Source: Flavobacterium sp. 140616W15
Lineage (GTDB): Bacteria; Bacteroidota; Bacteroidia; Flavobacteriales; Flavobacteriaceae
DNA: 64,000 nt
Reading direction: 5' to 3'
Assembly (NCBI RefSeq): GCF_003668995.1
Contig: NZ_CP033068.1
Span: 3,100,001 to 3,164,000, forward strand
In this document: in pieces, positions 52,259-61,091 of the stretch
Layout: each line of letters begins with the position of its first letter
How positions within the stretch are numbered: the stretch's first letter is position 1
Program-made: the position numbers and the translations under genes
Notes under the pieces: model-generated
What the model saw: the letters and a program-made list of their open reading frames with translations, nothing else
Database searches by the model: none
Told to the model about the DNA's origin: nothing

Positions 52259-53337
52259 ATGTATTTAAAAAAAATTTCTTTATTCAACTATAAAAATTTC
52301 TCTGAAGCCAGTTTCGAATTTGACAAAAAGATAAATTGTTTCGTTGGAAAAAACGGCATTGGAAAAACTAATGTACTCGATGCTATTTACCACCTAGCCT
52401 ACGGAAAAAGCTATTTTAATCCTTTGGCAGTGCAGAATATCAAGCACGGAGAAGAGTTTTTTGTTATAGATGCTGAGATAGAAAAAATGAACGAAATGAA
52501 CAAATCGTCTGCAGTTTAAAAAAAGGACAAAAAAAAATCCTAAAAAGAAACGGCAAAGCCTATGATAAATTTTCTGATCACATCGGCTTCATACCTTTAG
52601 TAATAATTTCGCCAGCCGACAGAGATTTAATCGTTGAAGGAAGCGAAACGCGACGTAAATTCATGGATACTGTGATTTCACAATTAGACCCACATTATCT
52701 ACAACAGCTTATCCAATATCAAAAAGTAATTAGTCAACGTAATGCATTGCTTAAATATTTTGCACTAAATCATGTTTTTGATAACGTTACCTTGTCTATA
52801 TATAATGAGCAATTGGACAGCTATGGAAAATCTATTTTTGAAAAAAGGAAACAATTCATAGAAGCATTTATTCCAATTTTCAACGCACATCATCATGCAA
52901 TAACAGGTTCTGAAGAAACAGTTCAATTAGTCTACGAAAGTCACTTGTTCGAAAAAGACTTACTCACTCTGTTACAAGAAAACATAAATAAAGACCGTGC
53001 TTTACATTATACAAGTGTCGGAATTCACAAAGACGATTTGTCATTTGAAATCGACAATCACCCAATTAAAAAATTCGGCTCACAAGGGCAGCAAAAATCA
53101 TTTTTAATTGCTCTAAAATTGGCACAATTTGAATTCTTAAAAAAACAAAGTGGTGTAAAACCAATTTTACTTTTTGATGATGTCTTTGATAAATTAGATG
53201 AAAGTCGGGTAGCCAAAATTATCGAAATGGTAAACGATGACACTTTCGGACAACTTTTTATCTCAGACACCCATCCAGATCGAACTGAAGCTATTGTAAA
53301 ATCTACACATCAGAGCTACAAAATATTTAATTTATGA
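52259..53337 (+). pseudogene. recF: RecF recombination/repair ATPase, frameshifted in an A run
   Basis: About 359 residues if restored. The first frame [53 protein letters not shown] carries Walker A (GKNGIGKTN); it stops after [24 protein letters not shown]. The second frame continues from [16 protein letters not shown], to [29 protein letters not shown] (RecF signature), [18 protein letters not shown] (ABC signature) and [15 protein letters not shown] (Walker B). The lesion is the A6 run at 52482-52487 (seven A would restore). RecF loads RecA at gaps. Divergent from the TPR gene. Confidence 0.94.
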
Positions 53338-53401
53338 TTTTGCGTAGTTTTTTAAATTAAAAAAAACACTTAAATTAGCCTACATAATAAATTTAAAGAC
53401 T

Positions 53402-54103
53402 ATGAAATTTCCACAAACACTACTTATCATAATTGCCTTTGTATTTGCATCCTGCAACGGACAATCCTCTAAAAGCATCCAAGTTATTGAACCAACTGCT
53501 TTTGCTGAAAAATTAAGCGCGAACCAAAATCCTCAAATTTTAGACGTAAGAACTCCTGAGGAATTTGCATCAGAACATATTGAGAGTGCAGTAAATGTAA
53601 ACTGGAACGACAAAGACTTTGCTACAAAAGCAGCAACCTTTGATAAATCTAAACCAGTTTTTATATATTGCTTAAGTGGCGGAAGAAGTAAAAAAGCATC
53701 TCAAAAGCTACAAGAATTAGGCTTTACAAACATATACGAACTTGATGGCGGAATTATGAAATGGAACGCTGAAGGACGTTCTAATTCAAATCCAAATGCT
53801 AAAACAGTAGGAATGTCAAGCCAAGACTATGCTGCTTTATTAAACACAGACAAAAAGGTCTTGATTGATTTTTATGCTGAATGGTGTGGTCCTTGCAAGC
53901 AAATGACTCCATACCTTACTAAAATGCAAAAAGAACTAGCCGATAAAGTAGTTATCATTCGTATAGACGTTGACCAAAATAAAACTTTGGTAAAAGACAT
54001 GAAAATCGACCAGCTTCCTACTCTACTATTATACGAGAATAAAGAAGTAAAATGGAAAAACACAGGATTTATCAGTGAAGATGAATTAAAAAAACAACTA
54101 TAA
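53402..54103 (+). CDS. Lipoprotein with rhodanese and thioredoxin domains
   Basis: A 233-residue protein with lipobox IAFVFASC (Cys18). Residues about 28-130 are a rhodanese domain (QILDVRTPEEFASEHIESAVNV, active-site loop YCLSGGRS with the persulphide Cys, ELDGGIMKWN); residues about 140-233 are a thioredoxin domain with DFYAEWCGPCKQMTPYL (CGPC) and the cis-Pro motif IDQLPTLLLYE. The order and lipobox predict an envelope-anchored protein that shuttles sulphur or electrons. Starts 64 bases after recF; the DUF2461 gene follows 13 bases later. Confidence 0.93.
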   Translation: MKFPQTLLIIIAFVFASCNGQSSKSIQVIEPTAFAEKLSANQNPQILDVRTPEEFASEHIESAVNVNWNDKDFATKAATFDKSKPVFIYCLSGGRSKKASQKLQELGFTNIYELDGGIMKWNAEGRSNSNPNAKTVGMSSQDYAALLNTDKKVLIDFYAEWCGPCKQMTPYLTKMQKELADKVVIIRIDVDQNKTLVKDMKIDQLPTLLLYENKEVKWKNTGFISEDELKKQL

Positions 54104-54116
54104 TAAAACTAAAAAT

Positions 54117-54794
54117 ATGCTTACTAAAGAAAGTTTACAATTTTTAGATGATTTAAAAGTCAATAATAACAGAGATTGGTTTTTGGAAAACAAAAAACGT
54201 TATGAAATCTTCAAAAAAGATTACCATCAACTAGTTTCCGATTTTTTGGACGCAATGAAACCTATGGACGCTTCATTGGAGCTATTAGAAGTAAAAAATT
54301 GCACATTCAGAATTAACCGAGATATTCGTTTCTCTAAAGATAAATCACCATACAAAGCGCACCTAGGTGTTTGGCTCTCGACTGGAGTAAAAGGACAAAA
54401 TCGTGCTGGATACTATGTTCACATCGAAAAAGGCGCTAGTTTTATAGCTGGTGGCTTATACTCCCCAGAAGCCGAAGACTTAAAAAAAGTACGCAAAGAA
54501 ATCGCTTTCTTTCATGATGACTTAGAAGCAATTATTGCCGATAAGAAATTCAGCAAAGAATTCGAAAACTTAGATGTAACCGAAACCAATTCGCTAAAAA
54601 ACCCACCGCGCGGATACGAAAAAGAGCATCCTGCAATTGACTTTTTAAAATTAAAAAGTTTTACTGCTACTCAAAAATACGATATCAAAGAAGTAACTCA
54701 AAAAGATTTTGTTACCAAAATGAGTCAAAAACTTATTGCATTAAAACCATTAAATGAATTCATCAATCGCGCTTTAACAACTGACGAATTTTAA
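54117..54794 (+). CDS. DUF2461 family protein
   Basis: A 225-residue cytoplasmic protein with the DUF2461 pattern: LTKESLQFLDDLKVNNNRDWFLENKKRYE, FRINRDIRFSKDKSPYKAHLGVWL, GYYVHIEKGASFIAGGLYSPEAEDLKKVRKEI and KNPPRGYEKEHPAIDFLKLKSFTA. Widespread, function unknown; the fold is thought to bind a ligand between the halves. It lies 13 bases after the rhodanese-thioredoxin gene, probably in the same unit. Length is normal. Confidence 0.93.
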   Translation: MLTKESLQFLDDLKVNNNRDWFLENKKRYEIFKKDYHQLVSDFLDAMKPMDASLELLEVKNCTFRINRDIRFSKDKSPYKAHLGVWLSTGVKGQNRAGYYVHIEKGASFIAGGLYSPEAEDLKKVRKEIAFFHDDLEAIIADKKFSKEFENLDVTETNSLKNPPRGYEKEHPAIDFLKLKSFTATQKYDIKEVTQKDFVTKMSQKLIALKPLNEFINRALTTDEF

Positions 54795-54866
54795 AAAATA
54801 AGATCCATTTTTTGCCACAGATTAAAAAACCTTCTTAACTGTGGCAGAAAAAAGACAAATCACTGA

Positions 54867-55925
54867 ATGAAAAAAAGAAAAATACTTTTTCTTGGCGAAT
54901 CCTATCGAGCCGATGCCATTACATGGATGAGAGGCTTAAAAGAATTCGGTAATTTTGAAATTTGTACTTGGGAACTTAAAACCTCGAATAACACCAAATC
55001 CAACCGTCTCAAACGAATACTAGAATACATTTTTGCTCCATTCGCAATTAAAAAAATAATCCGATTAGAAAAACCAGACATGGTTATTGCCGAAAGAACG
55101 ACCAGTTATGGTTTTCTTGCTGCAATATCAGGCGTCAATACTATTGTAATTGCACAACAAGGCCGAACCGATTTATGGCCTGAAGATTCAATATTACTAC
55201 CCCTTAAAAAAATCATTCAGAAACACGCATTTAAAAAAGCACATTTAATACACGCTTGGGGTCCTGTAATGACAATCTCGATGAAAGCCATTGGTGTTGA
55301 TATGAATAAGGTTTTAGTTATACCAAAAGGAATTGATTTATCTCTTTTTGAAGCTTCAGTCAACAATTCTACTAAAATAGAAGCAATTATCACTCGCTCC
55401 TTACAACCTGAATACAGACATGATTGCATTTTAAAAGCATTTGCCATTTTAGATAAAAAAGGCATTGATTTCAACTTAACAATTGTTGGCAACGGAAGCA
55501 GATTAGAACATCTAAAAAAACTAGCTACAAAATTAAACATTCAAAATAAAGTAATTTTTACTGGTCGAATTGCAAATACAGTACTACCTCAATTATTAAA
55601 ACAAGCCAATTTTTATATTAGCATGCCTAGCACTGAAGGCGTTTCGGCCTCATTATTTGAAGCAATGGCCTGCAATTGCTACCCAGTTGTTTCAGATATT
55701 CCCGGAAACCAAAGCTGGATACAACATCGTGACAACGGACAATTGATACCAATTGATGATTACAACAAACTTGCTGATGCGCTTATCTGGTCATTTAAAA
55801 ATCCTGATTTAAGAAACAAAGCAATAACACAAAATCAGAAATTTGTAGAAGAGAATGCAAACTACAAAATCAACATGAAAATTATTGCAGATAAATATCA
55901 TGAATTACTGGATTTACGAAGCTAA
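54867..55925 (+). CDS. Glycosyltransferase family 4 (GT-B)
   Basis: A 352-residue cytoplasmic or membrane-associated enzyme: an N-terminal acceptor domain and a C-terminal donor domain with LPEYRHDCILKAFAILDKKG-type region (here LQPEYRHDCILKAFAIL), LTIVGNGSRLEHLKKLATKL, KVIFTGRI and MPSTEGVSASLFEAMACNCYPVVSDIPGNQSWI, the E-x7-E motif of GT4 (E in TEGVSASLFEAMA). It uses a nucleotide sugar to build surface polysaccharide or lipid-linked glycan. Not in a polysaccharide cluster, so acceptor unknown. The start at 54867 gives MKKRKILFLGESYRADAITW. Confidence 0.9.
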   Translation: MKKRKILFLGESYRADAITWMRGLKEFGNFEICTWELKTSNNTKSNRLKRILEYIFAPFAIKKIIRLEKPDMVIAERTTSYGFLAAISGVNTIVIAQQGRTDLWPEDSILLPLKKIIQKHAFKKAHLIHAWGPVMTISMKAIGVDMNKVLVIPKGIDLSLFEASVNNSTKIEAIITRSLQPEYRHDCILKAFAILDKKGIDFNLTIVGNGSRLEHLKKLATKLNIQNKVIFTGRIANTVLPQLLKQANFYISMPSTEGVSASLFEAMACNCYPVVSDIPGNQSWIQHRDNGQLIPIDDYNKLADALIWSFKNPDLRNKAITQNQKFVEENANYKINMKIIADKYHELLDLRS

Positions 55926-56153
55926 ATAAAACTAAGCGTAAAGAATGCAAAGTTTCACGCTAATTGGTTTATTTCGAAATAACTTTCCAAACTCTACGCT
56001 CTCTGTGGTAAAATCTCACAATTACATCAACCTCATTCTTTTTAATCTTTTAAGACTGAAGAAACTACTATATTTATTACAAAAATCGAGTCAGATAAAT
56101 TATAATCCTTACTTTTGAACTCTCGATTAATTCTACAAAAAAGTTTCGCATTT

Positions 56154-57167
56154 ATGGAAATTCTATCTCAATTTTCTTTAAAAAATCATAATACATTTGG
56201 CATTGAAGCTAAAGCAAAACAGTTTATTGCTGTACATTCAATTGATGAATTGAAAAAAGTATTGGAAGAAAACAAAAATCAGCCAAAATTTATTTTAGGA
56301 GGCGGAAGCAATATGCTTTTAACCAAAGATATCGATGCATTGGTAATTCATATTGATTTAAAAGGGAAAAAGATAGTTGATGAAAATGATGATTTTGTTT
56401 GGGTCGAAAGTCAGGCTGGAGAGACTTGGCACAATTTTGTTCTCTGGACAATCGAACAAGATTTTGGAGGACTAGAAAACATGTCGCTTATTCCTGGTAA
56501 CGTAGGAACCACTCCTGTTCAAAACATTGGCGCTTACGGAACTGAAATAAAAGATACTTTTGTTTCTTGCCAAGCTATGAATATCGAAACTCAGGAAATA
56601 AGAACTTTTACTCATGCCGAATGTAATTTTGGATATCGCGAGAGTATTTTTAAACATGAAGTAAAAGACCAATATATCATTACATCTGTAACTTACAAAC
56701 TAACAAAGCGCAATCATAAAATTAATACCTCTTATGGGGACATAACTGCCGAGTTAGCAAAAAACAACATTACAAACCCGAGTTTAAAAGATGTCAGCAA
56801 TGCTGTAATTGCGATAAGACAAAGTAAATTACCAGACCCAAAAGAATTAGGAAATAGCGGTAGCTTCTTTAAGAACCCGATATTATTAAAATCAGATTTC
56901 GAAAAGATCCATCAAAAATTTCCAGAAATGAAATACTATGATATTTCAGAAACTGAAGTAAAAGTTCCTGCAGGCTGGCTTATCGAACAAGCTGGATTTA
57001 AAGGAAAACGTTTTGGAGACGCTGGGATTCATAAAAATCAAGCTTTAGTACTCGTTAATTACGGAAATGCAACTGGGCAAGAAATTCTAGCTATTTCGAA
57101 AGACATCCAAAAAACAGTATTTGAAAAATTTGGAATACACATAGAAGCAGAAGTTAATGTGATTTAA
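56154..57167 (+). CDS. murB: UDP-N-acetylenolpyruvoylglucosamine reductase
   Basis: A 337-residue FAD enzyme of peptidoglycan precursor synthesis, reducing enolpyruvyl-UDP-GlcNAc to UDP-MurNAc. Start MEILSQFSLKNHNTFGIEAKAKQF at 56154 is the family start; an in-frame TTG thirteen codons earlier is not needed. Motifs: ILGGGSNMLLT (FAD pyrophosphate), AGETWHNFVLWTIEQDFGGLENMSLIPGNVGTTPVQNIGAYGTEI, FGYRESIFK, GNSGSFFKNPIL (catalytic Ser) and AGWLIEQAGFKGKRFGDAGIHKNQALVLVN with the GxxH region. Type I murB length. PaiB gene follows after 16 bases. Confidence 0.96.
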   Translation: MEILSQFSLKNHNTFGIEAKAKQFIAVHSIDELKKVLEENKNQPKFILGGGSNMLLTKDIDALVIHIDLKGKKIVDENDDFVWVESQAGETWHNFVLWTIEQDFGGLENMSLIPGNVGTTPVQNIGAYGTEIKDTFVSCQAMNIETQEIRTFTHAECNFGYRESIFKHEVKDQYIITSVTYKLTKRNHKINTSYGDITAELAKNNITNPSLKDVSNAVIAIRQSKLPDPKELGNSGSFFKNPILLKSDFEKIHQKFPEMKYYDISETEVKVPAGWLIEQAGFKGKRFGDAGIHKNQALVLVNYGNATGQEILAISKDIQKTVFEKFGIHIEAEVNVI

Positions 57168-57183
57168 ATTAAAAAAATATAAG

Positions 57184-57798
57184 ATGCACACACCAAGTAT
57201 TTTCAAAAACGAAGACCCTGAAGCAATTAGATCTTTCCTAAAAGAAAATAGTTTCGGAATACTAATCAATCAGACAAACGGAAAATTGTGGGCAACACAT
57301 ATTCCGATAGAGATAGAAACAAGAGAAAATGGAAAGGAAGTATTATGTGGTCATATTTCTAAATTAAACCCACAAGGCGAAGGATTTGTTCAAAATGATC
57401 AAGTTTTAGCTGTTTTTTCAGGAGCACATAGCTATATCTCCTCGTCATGGTATGACCATGAAAATGTACCAACTTGGAACTATAGCGCTGTACATATATA
57501 CGGTCGGATAAAAATTTTAGACCACGAAGCAGCAATTGAATCGTTAAAAAAATTAGTAGACAAATATGAAGTTGGTTCTGAAAAACCGATTCGCATAGAA
57601 GATTTATCTGAAAAAACAATGCGCCAAGCACATGGAATAATTGCTTTTGAAATTGAAATAGATGAAATTGAGGCAACTAAAAAAATGTCTCAAAATCGAG
57701 ACGATGTCAACTACAAAAACATAATCACAGCCTTAGAAAAAACAGAAAACCCTCAGTCTATTGCGGTTGCAAAAGAAATGTCAAAATGCCGAAAGTAA
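57184..57798 (+). CDS. FMN-binding PaiB-like protein
   Basis: A 204-residue protein of the FMN-binding negative regulator (PaiB) family: FKNEDPEAIRSFLKENSFGILI, LWATHIPIEIE, GHISKLNPQGEGF, AVFSGAHSYISSSWYDHENVPTWNYSAVHIYGRIKIL (split-barrel FMN site and the W-Y-x(5-6)-V-P-T-W-N-Y motif) and ETMRQAHGIIAFEIEIDEIEATKKMSQNR-type ending (here KTMRQ). Some members regulate sporulation genes, others are flavin oxidoreductases. Shares a transcript probably with murB (16-base gap). Confidence 0.92.
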   Translation: MHTPSIFKNEDPEAIRSFLKENSFGILINQTNGKLWATHIPIEIETRENGKEVLCGHISKLNPQGEGFVQNDQVLAVFSGAHSYISSSWYDHENVPTWNYSAVHIYGRIKILDHEAAIESLKKLVDKYEVGSEKPIRIEDLSEKTMRQAHGIIAFEIEIDEIEATKKMSQNRDDVNYKNIITALEKTENPQSIAVAKEMSKCRK

Positions 57799-57880
57799 TT
57801 ACACTTTAAGGGTTGAAAATCGAGAATTGATAATTACATTTGCACTCGCAAGATTCAAAATCAAAAGACATTAAAATCAG

Positions 57881-58990
57881 ATGCTTACAATTATTTTATA
57901 CTTTTTTATTGCTATCGTTGTAATACAGCTTTCTTATTATTTGGGTGTATTTAGTAAATTTTCATTTGCTAAAACACAGAATATCACTACAAAGAGAATT
58001 CCTATTTCAGTTATTGTCTGCGCAAAAAACGAAGCAGAGAATGCCGTTAAATACATTCCGTTATTAATTGAACAAGATTACCCAGATTTCGAAATTGTAC
58101 TAATAGATGATGCTTCAAGCGATGAAACATTAGAAATTTTTGAACTTTTCGAAAGTCAATACCCAAATCTTATCCGATTAGTTAAAGTAAAAAATAACGA
58201 AGCTTTTTGGGGAAATAAAAAATACGCCTTAACATTAGGAATAAAAGCTGCTAAAAAAGAATACTTATTATTTACTGATGCCGATTGTTATCCTACTTCT
58301 AAAAATTGGATTACCGCTATGAGCTCTCAATTTACAATGAACAAGACCATAGTCTTAGGATATGGCGCTTATGACAAAATTGAGAAATCATTCTTAAATA
58401 AGATTATTCGTTTTGAAACTTTACTAACGGCAATCCAGTATTTTTCATGGGCAAAAGTAGGACGCCCATACATGGGAGTTGGTCGTAATTTAGCCTATAA
58501 AAAAGAAGAATTTTTTAATGTAAATGGTTTTATCAGTCATATTCAAGTTCGCTCAGGAGATGATGACTTATTTATTAATCAAGCTGCTAATGGTAACAAT
58601 ACAACCATTGCTTACTCTCCAGAGAGCTTCACATATTCAAAACCAAAAGAAAAATATAAAGATTGGTTTATTCAAAAAAGAAGACATGTAGCTACTGCCG
58701 ATTATTATAAAACTTTTGACAAAATACAATTGGGAATTTTTTATTTCTCTCAATTGCTATTCTTTGTATTAGCTATTATTTTATTGTCTTTCCAATTTCA
58801 ATGGATTATTGTTTTAAGCTTATTTTTAGCGCGTTACATCGCAGTATGGCTAGTTGTAGGGTTTTCTGCTGGAAAATTAAAAGAAAATGATTTGAAGATT
58901 TGGTTTCCTATTGTAGAAATTGTACTTATATTCACTCAAATTAATATCTTTATAACTAATATTTTTTCAAAACCAGTACATTGGAAATAA
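57881..58990 (+). CDS. Family 2 glycosyltransferase with membrane helices
   Basis: A 369-residue processive-type GT2: an N-terminal membrane helix, then RIPISVIVCAKNEAENAVKYIPLLIEQDYPDFEIVLIDDASSD (nucleotide-sugar binding with DDAS), LLFTDADCYPTS (DAD metal-binding), GRNLAYKKEEFFNVNGF, SGDDDLFINQAA (acceptor/catalytic Asp pair) and QKRRHVATADYY (Q/R-x-x-R-W-like QKRRH). Two or three C-terminal helices follow (IFYFSQLLFFVLAIILLSF). Makes a surface glycan, acceptor unknown. Its stop overlaps the sigma factor start by ten bases. Confidence 0.93.
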   Translation: MLTIILYFFIAIVVIQLSYYLGVFSKFSFAKTQNITTKRIPISVIVCAKNEAENAVKYIPLLIEQDYPDFEIVLIDDASSDETLEIFELFESQYPNLIRLVKVKNNEAFWGNKKYALTLGIKAAKKEYLLFTDADCYPTSKNWITAMSSQFTMNKTIVLGYGAYDKIEKSFLNKIIRFETLLTAIQYFSWAKVGRPYMGVGRNLAYKKEEFFNVNGFISHIQVRSGDDDLFINQAANGNNTTIAYSPESFTYSKPKEKYKDWFIQKRRHVATADYYKTFDKIQLGIFYFSQLLFFVLAIILLSFQFQWIIVLSLFLARYIAVWLVVGFSAGKLKENDLKIWFPIVEIVLIFTQINIFITNIFSKPVHWK

Positions 58991-59532
58991 ATTCTAAAAT
59001 AGAGAAAGCAAAAAATGGAGACCAAATCGCCTTCACTTTTTTGTTGGACCATTATTGGAATGAAGTGTATAGCTTCATGCTAAAACGTACCGAAAACGAA
59101 ACCATTGCCGAAGATATTACTATCGAAACCTTCTCTAAAGCTTTTGATAAAATAAAAACTTATAATCCCGAATTTCAATTCAATACTTGGCTCATTGCAA
59201 TTGCAAAGAATGTCCATATTGATTTATTACGTAAAAAGAAAGCCAATCTTTTTATAGAAATTACCGATCAAGAAAACCAACAAGCTTATAATATTGCCGA
59301 CACTACTCCGTCGGTAGAGGATGAATTAATTACTGAACAAAATTTATCCCGATTATTACATTGCATCAAAGAATTAAAACCACATTACCAGGAAGTAATT
59401 CAGCTACGCTATTTTCAAGAAATGAGTTATCAAGAAATTGCACTCAAAATCAACGAACCTTTAAGCAATGTAAAAATAAAATTACTTCGTGCTAAAAAAT
59501 TATTAGCAGAAGTAATTAAAAACAAAAGATAA
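58981..59532 (+). CDS. ECF-type RNA polymerase sigma factor
   Basis: A 183-residue sigma-70 family factor. The TTG at 58981 lies within the end of the GT2 gene and is the first start consistent with the MEINSKIEKAKNGDQIAFTFLLDHYWNEVYSFMLKRT domain. Region 2 has ETIAEDITIETFSKAFDKIKTYNPEFQFNTWLIAIAKNVHIDLLRKKK; region 4 has LKPHYQEVIQLRYFQEMSYQEIALKINEPLSNVKIKLLRAKKLL. No anti-sigma gene is next to it; the neighbour is a TonB protein. Target promoters unknown. Translationally coupled to GT2. Confidence 0.93.
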   Translation: MEINSKIEKAKNGDQIAFTFLLDHYWNEVYSFMLKRTENETIAEDITIETFSKAFDKIKTYNPEFQFNTWLIAIAKNVHIDLLRKKKANLFIEITDQENQQAYNIADTTPSVEDELITEQNLSRLLHCIKELKPHYQEVIQLRYFQEMSYQEIALKINEPLSNVKIKLLRAKKLLAEVIKNKR

Positions 59533-59635
59533 TTTACTATCTTTAATCAAAGGATAAAATATCCACACACTTATTCTTAAATAAACAAAAATCCCGCACA
59601 CTAAAGTTCTTATTATTAACGTTAATTAGGTAAAC

Positions 59636-59643
59636 TATTTTTG
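59636..59643 (+). promoter_or_regulatory. -7 promoter element ahead of tonB
   Basis: TATTTTTG matches TAnnTTTG, 42 bases before the ATG at 59686. No clear -33. Confidence 0.4.
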
Positions 59644-59685
59644 CTTATGATCTAAACTGCTACTTAACCTTTAAAACCATGAATT

Positions 59686-60507
59686 ATGTCAACATCAAGC
59701 ATCTACGAAAACAAATGGATTGACCTTGTATTCGAAAACAGAAACAAAGAGTATGGCGCGTATCAGTTACGACATGAGAGTTCTAGAAACTCCATTAAGG
59801 CTCTTTTCATGGGATTATTACTCATTACGGCTATTGCATCTACTGCAATGTTAATTAGTAAGCTGAATCACACTGACGTCTCTCCAGTTTTACCCGAGAC
59901 TCCAGCAATAGAGCTAAAGCTAACTAACATTCCGTATGTGGTGACTGAGAAATCAGCAACAATGCCTGCAGTAAAATCGCAACCTACAGAAACCGTTATT
60001 GAAAAAAGCCAACTTGTTAACCCTACAATTGTAGAAGCAAGTCAAGCTACTCCTGAAATTGCTAAAAACACAGAGAATGCTGTGGTAGTAACACCAACTG
60101 AAGGAGGTACTGGAATATCAACTAATGTTTTAACAACTGGAGGAAACGGTAGTGGAACTGAAACTGTAAAAACACCTGGTAATGGCAACGAACTTGTAAC
60201 AACTGGCTCTCTAGACAAGCTACCAGAATTTCCGGGAGGAATAAATAAATTCTACACCTATGTAGGAAATAATTTTAATCGCCCAGAATTAGACAGTGAA
60301 AGAACAGTTCGTATATATGTATCTTTTGTAATCGAAAGAGATGGAAGCATGACTGACATTCTTGTAAAAAATGATCCAGGATATGGATTAGGAAAAGAAG
60401 CTGTTAGAGTTTTAAAATCTTTAAGAACAAAGTGGAGTCCAGGAATGGTAGACTCTAAACCTGTTCGTACCGCATATAATCTGCCAATTACAATAAAGGC
60501 AGAATAA
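59686..60507 (+). CDS. TonB-family energy transducer
   Basis: A 273-residue inner-membrane anchored, periplasm-spanning protein. The opening IYENKWIDLVFENRNKEYGAYQLRHESSRN is typical of Bacteroidota TonB proteins; a membrane helix follows (SIKALFMGLLLITAIASTAMLI); the linker (80-175) is rich in Pro, Thr and Gly; the C-terminal domain (PEFPGGINKFYTYVGNNFN, RIYVSFVIERDGSMTDILV, GLGKEAVRVLKSLRTKWSPGMVDSKPVR) is the TonB_C fold. It transmits proton-motive force to TonB-dependent outer-membrane receptors. A terminator follows directly. Confidence 0.92.
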   Translation: MSTSSIYENKWIDLVFENRNKEYGAYQLRHESSRNSIKALFMGLLLITAIASTAMLISKLNHTDVSPVLPETPAIELKLTNIPYVVTEKSATMPAVKSQPTETVIEKSQLVNPTIVEASQATPEIAKNTENAVVVTPTEGGTGISTNVLTTGGNGSGTETVKTPGNGNELVTTGSLDKLPEFPGGINKFYTYVGNNFNRPELDSERTVRIYVSFVIERDGSMTDILVKNDPGYGLGKEAVRVLKSLRTKWSPGMVDSKPVRTAYNLPITIKAE

Positions 60508-60511
60508 GTTT

Positions 60512-60541
60512 AAAAAAGCAGAACTTAGGTTCTGCTTTTTT
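60512..60541 (+). terminator. Terminator of tonB
   Basis: AAAAAGCAGAAC / GTTCTGCTTTTT with loop TTAG. Nearly identical to the terminator at 61041-61070. Confidence 0.88.
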
Positions 60542-60659
60542 ATGTTTTAATGTTTCAAAAAAATAATTCTTACTCAATAATCCACAGCAAGTCTTTTATA
60601 AAAAAATGTATCTTTACTGAGTAAAATCACTTTTGAATCATCAAAGCAAACAATAAATT

Positions 60660-61040
60660 ATGGGAATATTTTCAGCAATACTAGGTAATGCAGGATCAGT
60701 AAGTCAAGAAGATTTAGCTAAAAATTACGGTTTACTTTTAACCGACAATGAAGAAATCGAATTGGGTTTTAAACTTATCCGTGATACTTTTATTTTTACT
60801 ACTAAACGATTAATTCTGGTTGACAAACAAGGATTAACTGGTAGCAAAACCGAATACAAGTCAATTTCATACAAAAGCATCACACGCTTTAGTGTAGAAA
60901 CAGCAGGAACTTTTGACCTTGATGCCGAACTAAAAATATGGGTTTCTAGCGAATTAAATCCGAGTATCATAAAACAATTTAACAAATCAGTTAATGTTTA
61001 TGAGGTTCAAAAAATATTAGCACACCACGTTTTAAAATAA
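60660..61040 (+). CDS. PH-like domain protein (bPH, YvbH-type)
   Basis: A 126-residue soluble protein. GFKLIRDTFIFTTKRLILVDKQGLTGSKTEYKSISYKSITRFSVETAGTFDLDAELKIWVSS is the bacterial PH fold (YvbH/YdbS-like), seven strands and a helix; ligand unknown. Ends before a terminator that is a near-copy of the preceding one. Cytoplasmic. Normal length. Confidence 0.88.
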   Translation: MGIFSAILGNAGSVSQEDLAKNYGLLLTDNEEIELGFKLIRDTFIFTTKRLILVDKQGLTGSKTEYKSISYKSITRFSVETAGTFDLDAELKIWVSSELNPSIIKQFNKSVNVYEVQKILAHHVLK

Positions 61041-61070
61041 AAAAAAGCAGAACCTAGGTTCTGCTTTTTT
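61041..61070. terminator. Terminator between PH-like gene and the convergent M48 gene
   Basis: AAAAAAGCAGAACC / GGTTCTGCTTTTTT, a 14-bp palindromic stem with a two-base tip. Usable from both sides. Confidence 0.88.
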
Positions 61071-61091
61071 ATGCTCTAAAAATAAATCTAA

